DNA of 64,000 nt from Desulfobacca_B sp046538075. GTDB lineage: Bacteria; Desulfobacterota; Desulfobaccia; Desulfobaccales; Desulfobaccaceae. Below, one piece after another: positions 32,430-42,140 of this stretch. The stretch spans positions 1 through 64,000 of the forward strand of contig JBKHJN010000012.1 in NCBI GenBank assembly GCA_046538075.1, in the 5' to 3' direction. The translations under genes and the position numbers were made by a program. The stretch's first letter is position 1, and every line of letters starts with the position of its first letter. A model generated the notes under the pieces. The model had not been told where the DNA came from and made no database searches. It saw only the letters and a list, made by a program, of their open reading frames with translations.

Positions 32430-34265
32430 ATGGCTATAGTGAGGATTGGGTTTTTTGTGATACTGACCCTGGTCTTATGGGGCCTGGCCGTTCCGGTGGA
32501 GGCCAACCCCAAGGAATCAGATCGTCTGACAATCCGTTCCTTTAAGATTTTCGGGGCCCGGACCGTCTCCCCCAAAGATATATGGGAAGAAATAATGACC
32601 CCCCGGCCTTCAATTTGGCCCTGGAAAAAGCCGCCAGTTTTCGATCCGGAGGAATTGAAGCTGGATGTCAAGCGGGTTCAGAGCCTCTATCGCCGGGAGG
32701 GGTTCTACCATGCCCGCATCGTCCCCGAAGTCAAGCAGCTGCCGGGAAATCAGGTGGAGATTCGCCTGAACATCACCGAGGGCATCTATGTCAGAGTGGA
32801 CCGGGTCAACCTGAGCGTGGCCGCCGCGGCCGAAGAGATCGATCTAACCCCGGTTTGGGAAGAACCGGCTATTAAGCCTGGTCAGCGTTTTACGGAATCG
32901 AGATACGAAGATTTTAAAAAGCAGATCATGGATTATCTGTTAGACTACGGTTATCCCAAAGCCCGGATTGAGGGCGAGGTATTGTTATATCCTGATCGAA
33001 ATCTGGCGAAGGTCAATGTGCAAGCCTGGCCGGGACCGCTTTGCCGGTTCGCCCCCATCAGGATCACTGGTAAAGACTTGCGAACTCCGGAAACTTTGAT
33101 CCGCCGTAGTTTGACCTTTCGTCCCGGGGAAATTTTTTCCCTGGCTAAGATTTACGACAGCCAGAGTAAACTCTATGCCCTGGACCTGTTTCAAAGTGTG
33201 GTGGTGACGCCTGAAAAAGTCCCCCCCCGGCAGACCCAGATTCCGATTACCGTGACCCTGACGGAGAGAAAGAAACGCTCCTTCAAACTGGGGGCGGGGT
33301 ATGGCAGTGAGGATGAATTCCGGGGCCGCGCCATCTTGCGGTTCCGCAATCTGGCCGGCGGCGGCCGCCTACTTGATCTGAATACCAAGTATTCCCGCCT
33401 GGAAACCCGTTTTGAAGGGTCGTTTGACAATCCCCAAATTTTTAATACTTTTGCCAATCTGAGGGTTGATTCGGGATTTCTCCGCCGCTATCTTCCCGGC
33501 TTCACCGATAGATCGATCTACACCCGGGAGGTGCTGGAAAGAGACCTTCCCTGGCAGTTTAAAGGTTATTTAGGACATGGGCTGGAGTTTGCCCGGCCGT
33601 ATAATATACCTCTGGAAACTCTGCAACTGCTGCCTGAAACTGAGACCGGGAAAACTTACCAGTCCTCCATGCTGCTGTGGGGACTCAGCCGGGATTCGAC
33701 CGATAACCCGGCAGATCCGCAGCAGGGCAGCACGGTTTTTCTGGCCGGAGAATATGCCCCGGATTTTTTCGGTTCCCGCCTGCAGTTTGTCCGCAGCTCA
33801 ATGGAGGGCCGTTACTATCAAAACCTGGGCCGGAAATACTTTGTCCTGGCCAGTCGGGTTAAATTCGGCCTTATCAACCCTATTCAGCAGACTGATGAAA
33901 TCCCCATTGTCCGCCGGTTCTTCAGCGGCGGCATGGGCAGTGTGCGAGGATACCGCCTGGATTATCTCGGTCCCCGCAACCGGGCGGGCAACCCGTTGGG
34001 GGGCCAATCCATATTGGAAGGCAGTCTGGAATTCCGCTTCCCGATCTACAATGAGCTTAGAGGGGTCGCGTTTATGGATTGTGGCAATGTGTTCCTGGAA
34101 ATGGAGGATACCGATCTCGGGCAGCTTAAATACGGCGCCGGTTTTGGATTACGCTACCAGACCCCGGTCGGGCCGCTGGGACTGGACGTCGGCTTCCCCT
34201 TGAATCCGATTGACCCGAGGCGAGATAATTATCAAATCTATTTTACAATTGGCCATGCCTTTTAA
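32430..34265 (+). CDS. tamA: TamA/BamA-family outer-membrane assembly protein (Omp85)
   Basis: 611 residues. After a signal peptide, three POTRA-like domains span about residues 30-270 (RSFKIFGARTVSPKDIW, VRVDRVNLSVAAAAEEI, CRFAPIRITGKDLRTPE). The C-terminal half is the 16-strand Omp85 barrel, with the conserved RRFFSGGMGSVRGYRLDYLG in the place of the VRGF/Y motif and a C-terminal aromatic strand ending GHAF. It is followed by a TamB-like gene, so TamA is the likely identity. An in-frame TTG at 32424 is an alternative start; no Shine-Dalgarno is clear. Confidence 0.9.
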   Translation: MAIVRIGFFVILTLVLWGLAVPVEANPKESDRLTIRSFKIFGARTVSPKDIWEEIMTPRPSIWPWKKPPVFDPEELKLDVKRVQSLYRREGFYHARIVPEVKQLPGNQVEIRLNITEGIYVRVDRVNLSVAAAAEEIDLTPVWEEPAIKPGQRFTESRYEDFKKQIMDYLLDYGYPKARIEGEVLLYPDRNLAKVNVQAWPGPLCRFAPIRITGKDLRTPETLIRRSLTFRPGEIFSLAKIYDSQSKLYALDLFQSVVVTPEKVPPRQTQIPITVTLTERKKRSFKLGAGYGSEDEFRGRAILRFRNLAGGGRLLDLNTKYSRLETRFEGSFDNPQIFNTFANLRVDSGFLRRYLPGFTDRSIYTREVLERDLPWQFKGYLGHGLEFARPYNIPLETLQLLPETETGKTYQSSMLLWGLSRDSTDNPADPQQGSTVFLAGEYAPDFFGSRLQFVRSSMEGRYYQNLGRKYFVLASRVKFGLINPIQQTDEIPIVRRFFSGGMGSVRGYRLDYLGPRNRAGNPLGGQSILEGSLEFRFPIYNELRGVAFMDCGNVFLEMEDTDLGQLKYGAGFGLRYQTPVGPLGLDVGFPLNPIDPRRDNYQIYFTIGHAF

Positions 34266-34438
34266 TTAGTTTCGAGCTTTTAGTTTCGGGTTTTGAGTAC
34301 AGGGGCAGCAAGGAAAGCTTTTTGATTTTGGCTAAATTGGTGTTTAAAATATAAAGATCTTTTAACATTTTAAACTACTTCATGAGGACAAAAATTCCAC
34401 CCCCAAATCAGTAAGAAATGTTTAATTGGGTGTATTAG

Positions 34439-37400
34439 GTGACGAACCGAAAACCGGAAACCGAAAACCAAAAACCGAAAAAAAGCTGGCGGCTTTTGAA
34501 GTGGCTAGGCGGCATCCTGGTGGTTGTAGTGCTGCTCCTGGCCCTGTTCAGCCTGCTGGTGACCACCGATCTCTTCTGGGAGTGGGGCGGCCCCAAGATT
34601 GTAGTAGGCGTCAATAACCGGCTCAACGGCAAGATGACGGTGGAAAAGATTTATGGCAATCCGCTGACCGCCCTGGTCTTCGAGAACATATTAGTTACCG
34701 GCCGTCAGGGTGAGGTGCTGCGAGCCCAGCAGTTGAAAATCCGTTTTTCCCTTCTCTCTTTTCTTAAACTGAAGCCAGAGATCAATGAACTGGAAATCAA
34801 CGCCCCCCGGATAAACCTGGCTCAGGATCAACAAGGCCGCTGGAATTTCACCGGGCTTAAAAAGAAAACTCCACCCCCGCCTTTTGGGGAAATCCGGCTT
34901 CCAGCCATTCAAATAAATCAGGGGGAAATCAGCCTATCCCGCCCCGGTCAAGAATGGTTGATCCGCCAGCTCGACCTCAGACTCGAAGGCCTGGTCATAA
35001 AGAAGCCCGGCCGGGCAGATCAGTTTATTCAGGTCCAAAGCGGCTGTTTGGCTTTTACGCCTCCCGATCTTCCTCGGGTAACCATTCAATCAAAGCTTTT
35101 GATCAGCACCGAAGAGCTCCAACTTGAGAAATTGGCAATTTCCCTGAATGATCAACCGGCCGCTGCGATGGCGGGAAGTTTGACCCAACTGGATAAACTC
35201 CCCCAGCTTGATCTGGATATTCGGCTGCTGCCGTTGAGCGGTCAACAGGTCCGCGGTATTTGGCCGAAATGGCCTTGGGAGCAAGAACTGTCGGCCGGTC
35301 TTCAACTTGCTGGCGATATTGCTCATAGCCATCTGACCGGAAAAATCCATCTGGGGGATGGCTGCATTGATCTGGAGGGGGAGCTGAATTCCCAAAAACC
35401 GGACTGGCGGTTGAACGCCCGGTTTGACGATCTGGGGGCCACCATCCTCCGGGCCTTAGCCGGGGACCGGGTCCCGCCTGGGGCGAAGCTGTCGCCTCTG
35501 GGCGGCCAACTGCGCTTGGCCGGAACTGGCCTCCCCTGGGGCGAGGCGCGGATGCAGAGCAGTCTGAAGATCAAACCTTTTCAGTATAATCAGGCTGAAG
35601 TAGCGGAAGCGGAGGCGAGTTTTGACATCGATCATGAAGGCCGTCAACAACTCAAGGCCCATATTCAGGGAAACTTTGGCCGTTTGGCAACTCATGGCTC
35701 CGGGCGCCTGGTTCCCGGGTTAGGGCCTGAACCAGGTCTGGCAGGAAACCTGGAAATCGAGGCGAAGCGGTTAAATCCGTCCCTCCTGGTCGGCAGGCAG
35801 GCCCCGCCTGGCCTGCTGGAGGGAAAATTTGCCGGACAATTTAAGTGGCCCCAACCGGGCCATCTTTCCCGGCTGGAGGCCAAAGGGGTCCTGACCGCCA
35901 AGGGTAAACTGCAGGAATATACCTTCCAGGAGATCCGGGTGGAAAGCCAGTGGCAGCAGGATGTCCTTAAACTGCCTCAGGCCCGGCTGCGCCTGGCCGG
36001 CCTGCGAGTTGAGCTGCGGGGAGCCCTGCAAAGGACCGGAGCCGACCTGAAATTCGACCTGGAACTGTCGCCACGGGTTTCCTGGCCCCTGGTTCCTGCC
36101 GGACTGCGGGGCGAGGTCAAGGCGCAGGGGAGTTTCACCGGTTCCTGGGATGCCCCGACTCTGCGTTTGATCGCGTCGGGGCGACAAGTTGCATGGAATC
36201 GACTCTCGGTGCAGGTCCTGCAATTATCGGCAAATTCCCGAGGTTGGCCCCCGGATGTTGCCCGGCTGGAATTAACCGCCCAAAAAATCAACACTCCCTG
36301 GCTCAATCTTGCTCAGGCCCAATTAACCGGTCAGGCCGAGCAGCGGCGGCTGAGCTTTGAGTTGGCCCTCAATCAGCCGCAACAGTCAGTGGGGCAGGTG
36401 GCGGGCACTATGAATCTTCAGGGCAAACACTATTTATTAATCATTGATACCTGCCGTTTGGGGACTGATAAGCATCAGGTGGTGAGTCAAACTCCCATTC
36501 AGCTGCGATTCACCCCCGGCGGGTTTGAGCTTTCTCCGGCCGCGTTCCATTATCAGGATTGCACCATCAATTTGGGCGGCACCGCAGATGGACAGTCCTT
36601 GGGTTTCCGGGTGGGAGTGGAGCGGTTTCCGGTAGCCGTGCTTAACAATCTATGGCCGTCGGTGCCGCCGCTTAAGGGCGATCTTGATCTTCAGACCGAA
36701 GCCACCGGAAGCCTGCGATCGCCCATAATCAATGGCAAACTGAGCCTGAGCCCGGGCCGGATAGCTGATTTCCGCTTTCAAACCTTTCAGCTTGACTGGA
36801 CTTATGCCGGTAACCAGCTGCAGCTTGACGGCCAACTGCGGGAAAAGGCCGATGGCCCTGGATTATTGCTAAACGGGCAGATTCCCGTCTCACTGGCTTT
36901 TCGCCCCCTGGTAATTAAGGCTCAAGAAAACGGGCTGTCGATCCGGCTCAGGGGGAAAAAGCTCAACCTGGCACGCTTGGCGGATTTAACCCCGGAGTTG
37001 GAGGCGGCCCAGGGCAGCCTCGATATTCAGGCCCAATGCACCGGTAGCCTTAAAAACCCTCAATGCACCGGAAAAATCAAGTGGGGATCAGGTTTTGTTA
37101 AATTGCGTCAGGCCGGAGTGCCTTATGATCTGGCTCCGGGGGAATTGCAGCTGGAAAAGGAAAAGATCACCTTGCCCCGTCTGGCTCTGAGCAGCGGCGC
37201 GGGCACCGCCTCTCTTGCCGGCAACATCGCTTTGGCCGGATTTCAGCCCCAGACCGTGGACGCCCGCTTAGAAACCGCTAACTTCCTGGCCCTGGATCGG
37301 GCCGGTTCGCGGGCCGTGGCCAACAGCCGGATTACTTTAACCGGCACCTGGCCGAAACTTGAGGCCCGCGGTCAGGTAACCATACCGGAGGCCCAGCTAG

Positions 37401-38206
37401 CCTTCCGACTTTTCCAGCCCGAAGATCACTCCGAGATCAGGGTGATCAGGGACCGAAAACCATCCCTGCCCCCTCCCCAGAAAGAATCAGAAGATTCGGC
37501 TTTATGGAAGAATCTCCTAATTAAATTGGATATAAAGCTTCCGGGCGCAGTATGGGTGCGGGAGAAAGACATAAAAGCCCAACTGACCGGCGACTTCAGG
37601 GTAATCAAGATCCCGCCCCGGCCGCTCTACCTGGCTGGTAAAATTCGGGCCGAAGAAGGCAGCATTATTCTCAACCGCAAGGTTTTCAGCATCGAACACG
37701 CCTTGGTCACCTTCCCCGGTTCCCCTCAGGGGTTGATAATGTTGAATGCCAGGGCCCAACATGAAATGAAGGATGTAACCCTTATCATTATAGCGACCGG
37801 GCCGATTACCAATCCTCGTACCCAATTGGAGAGCGTGCCGCCGTTGCCTCAGCCTGATATCCTGTCTTATCTGTTGTTCGATCGTCAGGCCAGCGACATT
37901 ACCCGGGACCAGGCGGCAATGGGCATTCTGGGTGGCATTACCGCTGACAAAATGAAGGAGATATTCGGAGAGGCGATACCTTTAGTGGGTAGCCTGAGCG
38001 TTACCGGCGAGGGGGACTCAGTAGGCGTGGGCAAACAACTCACCAAGGATATCACGGTTTACTACGAGCGCAACCTCGACCCCTTAACTGCTGAGGATGT
38101 CAATCAATTCCGCATCGATTACAAACTCAACAGATTTCTCAGCCTGGAAAGTCAGTTCGGCCGCCGCAACCCCGGAGGGGATATTTTTCTCAATATTGAT
38201 TTCTAA
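34439..38206 (+). CDS. tamB: TamB-like translocation and assembly module protein (AsmA/DUF490 family)
   Basis: 1255 residues. An N-terminal signal anchor (WLGGILVVVVLLLALFSLLV) is followed by a long beta-rich periplasmic region. The C-terminal DUF490/TamB domain is typical (EEGSIILNRKVFSIEHALVTF, GPITNPRTQLESVPPLPQPD, ILSYLLFDRQASDITRDQAA, VYYERNLDPLTAEDVNQFRI). TamB-type proteins bridge inner and outer membranes and work with TamA, the preceding gene, or carry lipids. The GTG start has no Shine-Dalgarno. The first 14 codons are built from tandem ACCGAAA-type repeats that resemble the intergenic simple repeats noted elsewhere in the window. Confidence 0.88.
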   Translation: MTNRKPETENQKPKKSWRLLKWLGGILVVVVLLLALFSLLVTTDLFWEWGGPKIVVGVNNRLNGKMTVEKIYGNPLTALVFENILVTGRQGEVLRAQQLKIRFSLLSFLKLKPEINELEINAPRINLAQDQQGRWNFTGLKKKTPPPPFGEIRLPAIQINQGEISLSRPGQEWLIRQLDLRLEGLVIKKPGRADQFIQVQSGCLAFTPPDLPRVTIQSKLLISTEELQLEKLAISLNDQPAAAMAGSLTQLDKLPQLDLDIRLLPLSGQQVRGIWPKWPWEQELSAGLQLAGDIAHSHLTGKIHLGDGCIDLEGELNSQKPDWRLNARFDDLGATILRALAGDRVPPGAKLSPLGGQLRLAGTGLPWGEARMQSSLKIKPFQYNQAEVAEAEASFDIDHEGRQQLKAHIQGNFGRLATHGSGRLVPGLGPEPGLAGNLEIEAKRLNPSLLVGRQAPPGLLEGKFAGQFKWPQPGHLSRLEAKGVLTAKGKLQEYTFQEIRVESQWQQDVLKLPQARLRLAGLRVELRGALQRTGADLKFDLELSPRVSWPLVPAGLRGEVKAQGSFTGSWDAPTLRLIASGRQVAWNRLSVQVLQLSANSRGWPPDVARLELTAQKINTPWLNLAQAQLTGQAEQRRLSFELALNQPQQSVGQVAGTMNLQGKHYLLIIDTCRLGTDKHQVVSQTPIQLRFTPGGFELSPAAFHYQDCTINLGGTADGQSLGFRVGVERFPVAVLNNLWPSVPPLKGDLDLQTEATGSLRSPIINGKLSLSPGRIADFRFQTFQLDWTYAGNQLQLDGQLREKADGPGLLLNGQIPVSLAFRPLVIKAQENGLSIRLRGKKLNLARLADLTPELEAAQGSLDIQAQCTGSLKNPQCTGKIKWGSGFVKLRQAGVPYDLAPGELQLEKEKITLPRLALSSGAGTASLAGNIALAGFQPQTVDARLETANFLALDRAGSRAVANSRITLTGTWPKLEARGQVTIPEAQLAFRLFQPEDHSEIRVIRDRKPSLPPPQKESEDSALWKNLLIKLDIKLPGAVWVREKDIKAQLTGDFRVIKIPPRPLYLAGKIRAEEGSIILNRKVFSIEHALVTFPGSPQGLIMLNARAQHEMKDVTLIIIATGPITNPRTQLESVPPLPQPDILSYLLFDRQASDITRDQAAMGILGGITADKMKEIFGEAIPLVGSLSVTGEGDSVGVGKQLTKDITVYYERNLDPLTAEDVNQFRIDYKLNRFLSLESQFGRRNPGGDIFLNIDF

Positions 38207-38324
38207 ACCAATTATAAGGTAGTTTCGAGATTCCCGTTTCGAATTTTTGGTGGGGTGACCAAAGGTCAGATTCAGCACCCTTTAAATTCTTATGTTGCCA
38301 GGCGATTAAAAATAGCTTTGAAAA

Positions 38325-39347
38325 TTAGGAAGTTAGAATCTCCTGGACCTGCTCTACCACTTTCCGGAGCCGGGGGAAGGCCTGGCCCGGAGGCTGGGCC
38401 AGCCGCTCCCGGAGACCGGCCAGGGCTGGGGGAATGTACTGGGCAAACCAGGGTTTGCCTTTAACCTGGGTGAGAAAACCAAAGGCCCCCAAAATCTGCA
38501 GATTACGGCACAGCGCTAGGTAATAGAACCGGTCCTCAAAGGCCTCGCCTTTAATCGGCACATAGCCTTTGATGATTTCCAGGTAGTTTTGCCGGAGCTG
38601 GTTTTGCCAATCCAGGGGCAGGGCCACATAAGGGTCGAGGAGCAGGGCGGCCAGATCATAGGCTAATGGACCCAGGCGGCTGCCCTGGAAATCGATCAGG
38701 CGCAGGCGGCCCGCTTTAATCATCAGATTGCGGGACTGGAAGTCGCGATGCAAAAAGTATTGTTCACCCGGAACCAGAGCCCGGTCCAACAGCCGGGAAA
38801 AATCATCCTCCAAGTCTCCCAGCGCCACCGCCATTTTTACGAAACCTTGTAAAAAAGCCTGGACAAAATAGCGGCATTCCCGCTCCAGAGCCAGTTGGTG
38901 GTCGTAAACTGGGGTATCGAAACACCAACTCGGGTCGAAGCCGAGGTGCCCCTTGATTTGGGTGTCAACGAGCAGTTCCACGGCCTGGCGGTACCAGGCC
39001 AGGATTGATTCGGGTTGAGGCCGGGCCTTAACTTCGTCCTGCAGGTTCCAGTCCCCCAGGTCTTCGAGTAAAAACCAGCCTTCTTCCCGACAATAGTGGT
39101 AGATTTGCGGCACTGGGAGGCCTTGCTGCCACAGGTGGCGCCCGATAAGAAAATAGGAATCATTTTCAGTAACCGCGGCTCCGGGCGGTTGACGGTGATA
39201 CAGCAAGACCAGAGGCGGCTCAGCCCCCAAAAGCCTGAAAAAACTGCGGTCGGAGCCATCTCCGCAAAGGGGCGTCAGCCCCTGGAGTTGCCCCCCCTGG
39301 GCGGCCACCGCCCTTTGCAGCTGGGAGGTGATGGGAATTTTGTCCAT
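38325..39347 (-). CDS. amgK: AmgK-like anomeric sugar kinase (aminoglycoside phosphotransferase fold)
   Basis: 340 residues. YFLHRDFQSRNLMIKAGRLRLIDFQGSRLGP (quoted in two parts: YFLHRDFQSRNLM and RLIDFQGSRLGP) holds the catalytic Asp, Asn and metal-binding Asp of APH-fold kinases in the form typical of AmgK, which phosphorylates MurNAc/GlcNAc at C1. The N-terminal GDGSDRSFFRL is the nucleotide-loop strand. The upstream neighbour is a MurU-like nucleotidyltransferase in the same orientation, the order known from the AmgK-MurU peptidoglycan recycling route to UDP-MurNAc. Confidence 0.85.
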   Translation of the reverse strand: MDKIPITSQLQRAVAAQGGQLQGLTPLCGDGSDRSFFRLLGAEPPLVLLYHRQPPGAAVTENDSYFLIGRHLWQQGLPVPQIYHYCREEGWFLLEDLGDWNLQDEVKARPQPESILAWYRQAVELLVDTQIKGHLGFDPSWCFDTPVYDHQLALERECRYFVQAFLQGFVKMAVALGDLEDDFSRLLDRALVPGEQYFLHRDFQSRNLMIKAGRLRLIDFQGSRLGPLAYDLAALLLDPYVALPLDWQNQLRQNYLEIIKGYVPIKGEAFEDRFYYLALCRNLQILGAFGFLTQVKGKPWFAQYIPPALAGLRERLAQPPGQAFPRLRKVVEQVQEILTS

Positions 39348-39403
39348 GGCCGGCGTTCTTTATCCACCAACTCTGCCAACCTGGCCGTTAGCGCCAGGAC
39401 AGG

Positions 39404-40354
39404 CTAAATTAAACATTGTCCCCGGGCCGAGTGTCGGACCCGGGTTCCCTGGCCGACAACGCAGTCGGTCAAATCAACCTCCGGGTCGATTCCGGCTCCC
39501 GCCCAGACCACGGTATTTTTCAGACTGGCTCCGGCCCCGATCCAAACCTCCGGGCCAATACTGACCCCTCCGCCCCAGCTGACCCCGTCTGCTAAAATTA
39601 CCCCCTCTGCCAGCCAGGGATCGGTCAGGGGCGGAAAAAACCGGGCCACCAGGGGGACCTCTCCGGCTAACAGTTGCTGGTGGACTTGGCGGTAAGCCTC
39701 CGGGGTGCCAATGTCCTGCCAGAAATGGCCCTGCACTACGTGGGCAGCGATTTTTTCTCCGGCGGCGATGACCTGCCGGTATTGGTCGATGATATTGGTG
39801 ACCCGGCCGGAGGGCATCCGCTCCAGCAGTCGAGGCGACACCACCTGGAGGCCGGTGAAGGCCAGGGGCGGTCCGACTGCATCCGGGGGAATAGGTTGGC
39901 CAAAACCGGCGACATTGCCGGCGGCAGTCCGCCAGACCTGGTTAAAGCGGGGGCAGTCGTGCAGCACCATGGTGGCCAGCGCCTCCTGTCTATGCGCCTG
40001 GTAGACGGTATTCAGATCCAGATCCGTAACAATGTCGCCGTTGACTACCAGAAATGGCTGATCTCCCAGGAAATCGGCCAGCTTTTTGAGGGCGCCCCCG
40101 GTTCCCAATATCTGGGGCTCATAGCTGAGATGCAATTTCATCCCCACCCCAGGGTAATGTTCCACAAAGTCTTGCACCGCGGCCGCCCGGTGATGGATAT
40201 TGATGCCGATCTGGTCAAACCCGGCTTCCTGGAGTTGCGCCAGTAGCAGCCCTAACAGCGGCCGGTTGAGGATGGGAAACAGAACCTTGGGAACCTGGTC
40301 GCTGAGGGGCCGCAGACGGGTCCCCAGCCCCGCGGCCAGCAGCACTGCTTTCAT
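39404..40354 (-). CDS. murU: MurU-like sugar-1-phosphate nucleotidyltransferase
   Basis: 316 residues. The N terminus KAVLLAAGLGTRLRPLSD...PK is the nucleotidyltransferase signature loop, and VVNGDIVTDLDL the metal-binding Asp. A short left-handed beta-helix-like tail follows (LADGVSWGGGVSIGPEVWIG), longer than in Pseudomonas MurU, so a mannose-1-phosphate guanylyltransferase-like activity cannot be excluded. Pairing with the AmgK-like gene supports UDP-MurNAc synthesis from recycled MurNAc. The start overlaps the adenosine-specific kinase stop by 4 bp. Confidence 0.82.
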   Translation of the reverse strand: MKAVLLAAGLGTRLRPLSDQVPKVLFPILNRPLLGLLLAQLQEAGFDQIGINIHHRAAAVQDFVEHYPGVGMKLHLSYEPQILGTGGALKKLADFLGDQPFLVVNGDIVTDLDLNTVYQAHRQEALATMVLHDCPRFNQVWRTAAGNVAGFGQPIPPDAVGPPLAFTGLQVVSPRLLERMPSGRVTNIIDQYRQVIAAGEKIAAHVVQGHFWQDIGTPEAYRQVHQQLLAGEVPLVARFFPPLTDPWLAEGVILADGVSWGGGVSIGPEVWIGAGASLKNTVVWAGAGIDPEVDLTDCVVGQGTRVRHSARGQCLI

Positions 40355-40833
40355 TTTTTATAGGCCAGCTTTCGCAAGATTTGGTGGCGCCAATTCTTAC
40401 CTTCCGGGCCTTCTACCCCCTGCGGCGGAAGCCCGTCAACGACGCCCAGAATGCCCCGGCCCTGCTCGGTCTGGGCCAGGATAACCTCCACCGGGTTGGC
40501 CGTAGCACAGTAAATGTTGCAGACTTCCTGGCACTGTTTGATGGCATTGAGCACATTAACCGGAAAGGCATTCTGGAGGAGCACATTAAAGGTGTGTCCG
40601 GCCGCCAGGCGTCGGGCATTTTCAGTGGCAGCCTCCATCAGCGTCTGGTCGTTGCCCTCTACCCGGATCAGACAATCGCCGGAGGATTCGCAAAAGGCCA
40701 GACCGAACTTGATGCCGGGGACCGCAGCGACCATAATCTCGTAGAGATCTTCAACGGTCTTGATAAAATGGGACTGACCCAGAATCAGGTTGGCGCCCTC
40801 CGGGATCAGCAGACGTTCGACTTTGAGTTCCAT
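40351..40833 (-). CDS. adenosine-specific kinase family protein (DUF355)
   Basis: 160 residues, the standard size of this family. VERLLIPEGANLILGQSHFIKT, VPGIKFGLAFCESSGDCLIR, LQNAFPVNVLNAIKQCQEVC and IYCATANPVEVILAQTEQGR are highly characteristic. The family is commonly annotated from a structural study as adenosine-specific kinase; its physiological role is uncertain. AAAAGGGGGGA precedes the ATG at 40833. It is first in a three-gene leftward operon with MurU and AmgK. Confidence 0.88.
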   Translation of the reverse strand: MELKVERLLIPEGANLILGQSHFIKTVEDLYEIMVAAVPGIKFGLAFCESSGDCLIRVEGNDQTLMEAATENARRLAAGHTFNVLLQNAFPVNVLNAIKQCQEVCNIYCATANPVEVILAQTEQGRGILGVVDGLPPQGVEGPEGKNWRHQILRKLAYKK

Positions 40834-41041
40834 TTTCCCCCCTTTTGAGCCAAGGTTGAGTTCAGCCTTCAGGGTCAATTCTACAAAAGTCTGGTTTTTG
40901 ACACCCTAAAATATAAGTGGTATTATAATATTGCCAAATCGCTGCTGACAAGCGATAATCGGCGAAGGCAAACTCGCGGCGAGATTCCATGGTGATTCAA
41001 GCCGGTAGTTCACAGCCCGATTTTAAAGATTAAAATCGCCA

Positions 41042-42106
41042 ATGCCTTATAAAACCTATCCGCCGCCCGGCACCCCGCCCGGCACCCTAGTGAGGGGGCC
41101 CGGGGAGGCCGTCGTCCCGTCGCGGCTACGGGTTATCTGGTATGACCCGACCGACCTGGAAGAGCTTTCCGAGGCCACGGTAGCTGACTGCCAGAGCCTG
41201 GCGGCGCGCCAAGGTGTAATATGGATGCATCTCGAGGGACTTGGCAACATCGAGCTTTTACAGCAATTAGGGCAGCTTTTGCAATTACACCCATTGGCGT
41301 TAGAAGATGTGGCCGAAGGCCGGGCTCCCACCAAGGCGGAGGATTATGACGTATTCCTGTTCATCCTGACCCGCCTGATGCCGAGCGATGCTGCTTGGTC
41401 CGGTGAACAGATCAGTCTGTTTCTGGGGCCGCGCTTTCTGCTCAGTATCCAGGAGAGCGGCACCGACCACTTTGCCGTTATCCGGGAGCGGCTGTCCCAT
41501 AAGCAAAGTCTACTCCGACAGCATGGGGCGGATTATCTGGCCTATACCTTGCTGGATTTTATCGTCGATTCCTGGTTTCCGGTGCTGGAGAGCTTTGGAG
41601 AGCGGCTGGAAGAGCTGGAAGATCGGGTCATTCAGCAGCCGGACGCCCCAACTATGGAGGCGCTCCAGGAACTGCGGCGGCAATTGCTGCGCCTTAGGCG
41701 GCTGATCTGGCCTTTGCGGGAGGCGGTTAATAACTTGATCCGGGGAGAAAACCGGCTGATCACCGACCATACCCGACTCTATCTGCGGGATTGTTATGAC
41801 CATGCCTTCCAGGTGGTGGACCTGCTAGAGAATTATCGGGAAGTGACCGCCGGGGTTATCGAGTTATATCTTTCCAGCCTGAGCATCCGGCTCAATGAGA
41901 TCATGAAGGTGCTCACGGTGATCGCCACCATTTTTATTCCTCTCACTTTTATCACTGGACTTTATGGGATGAATTTCAGCTATGATGCTTCTTCCTGGAA
42001 TATGCCGGAGCTTAAGTGGCGGTATGGGTATTTTTTTGCCCTGGGAATAATGCTGTTGGTGAGCGCGTCGCTGATCATTTACTTCCGTCGGAAAAAATGG
42101 ATCTAA
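41042..42106 (+). CDS. corA: CorA-type magnesium/cobalt transporter
   Basis: 354 residues. The signature GLYGMNFSYD (GMN) lies at the end of the first of two C-terminal membrane helices (VIATIFIPLTFITGLYGMNF and YFFALGIMLLVSASLIIYF). The long cytoplasmic N domain and stalk helix (FGERLEELEDRVIQ; LRRLIWPLREAVNNLIRGEN) are typical. It forms a pentameric divalent-metal channel. The ATG has no obvious Shine-Dalgarno. Confidence 0.93.
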   Translation: MPYKTYPPPGTPPGTLVRGPGEAVVPSRLRVIWYDPTDLEELSEATVADCQSLAARQGVIWMHLEGLGNIELLQQLGQLLQLHPLALEDVAEGRAPTKAEDYDVFLFILTRLMPSDAAWSGEQISLFLGPRFLLSIQESGTDHFAVIRERLSHKQSLLRQHGADYLAYTLLDFIVDSWFPVLESFGERLEELEDRVIQQPDAPTMEALQELRRQLLRLRRLIWPLREAVNNLIRGENRLITDHTRLYLRDCYDHAFQVVDLLENYREVTAGVIELYLSSLSIRLNEIMKVLTVIATIFIPLTFITGLYGMNFSYDASSWNMPELKWRYGYFFALGIMLLVSASLIIYFRRKKWI

Positions 42107-42140
42107 AAGTAATTCAGGCGACAAACAAGGGGTGAGTCAA

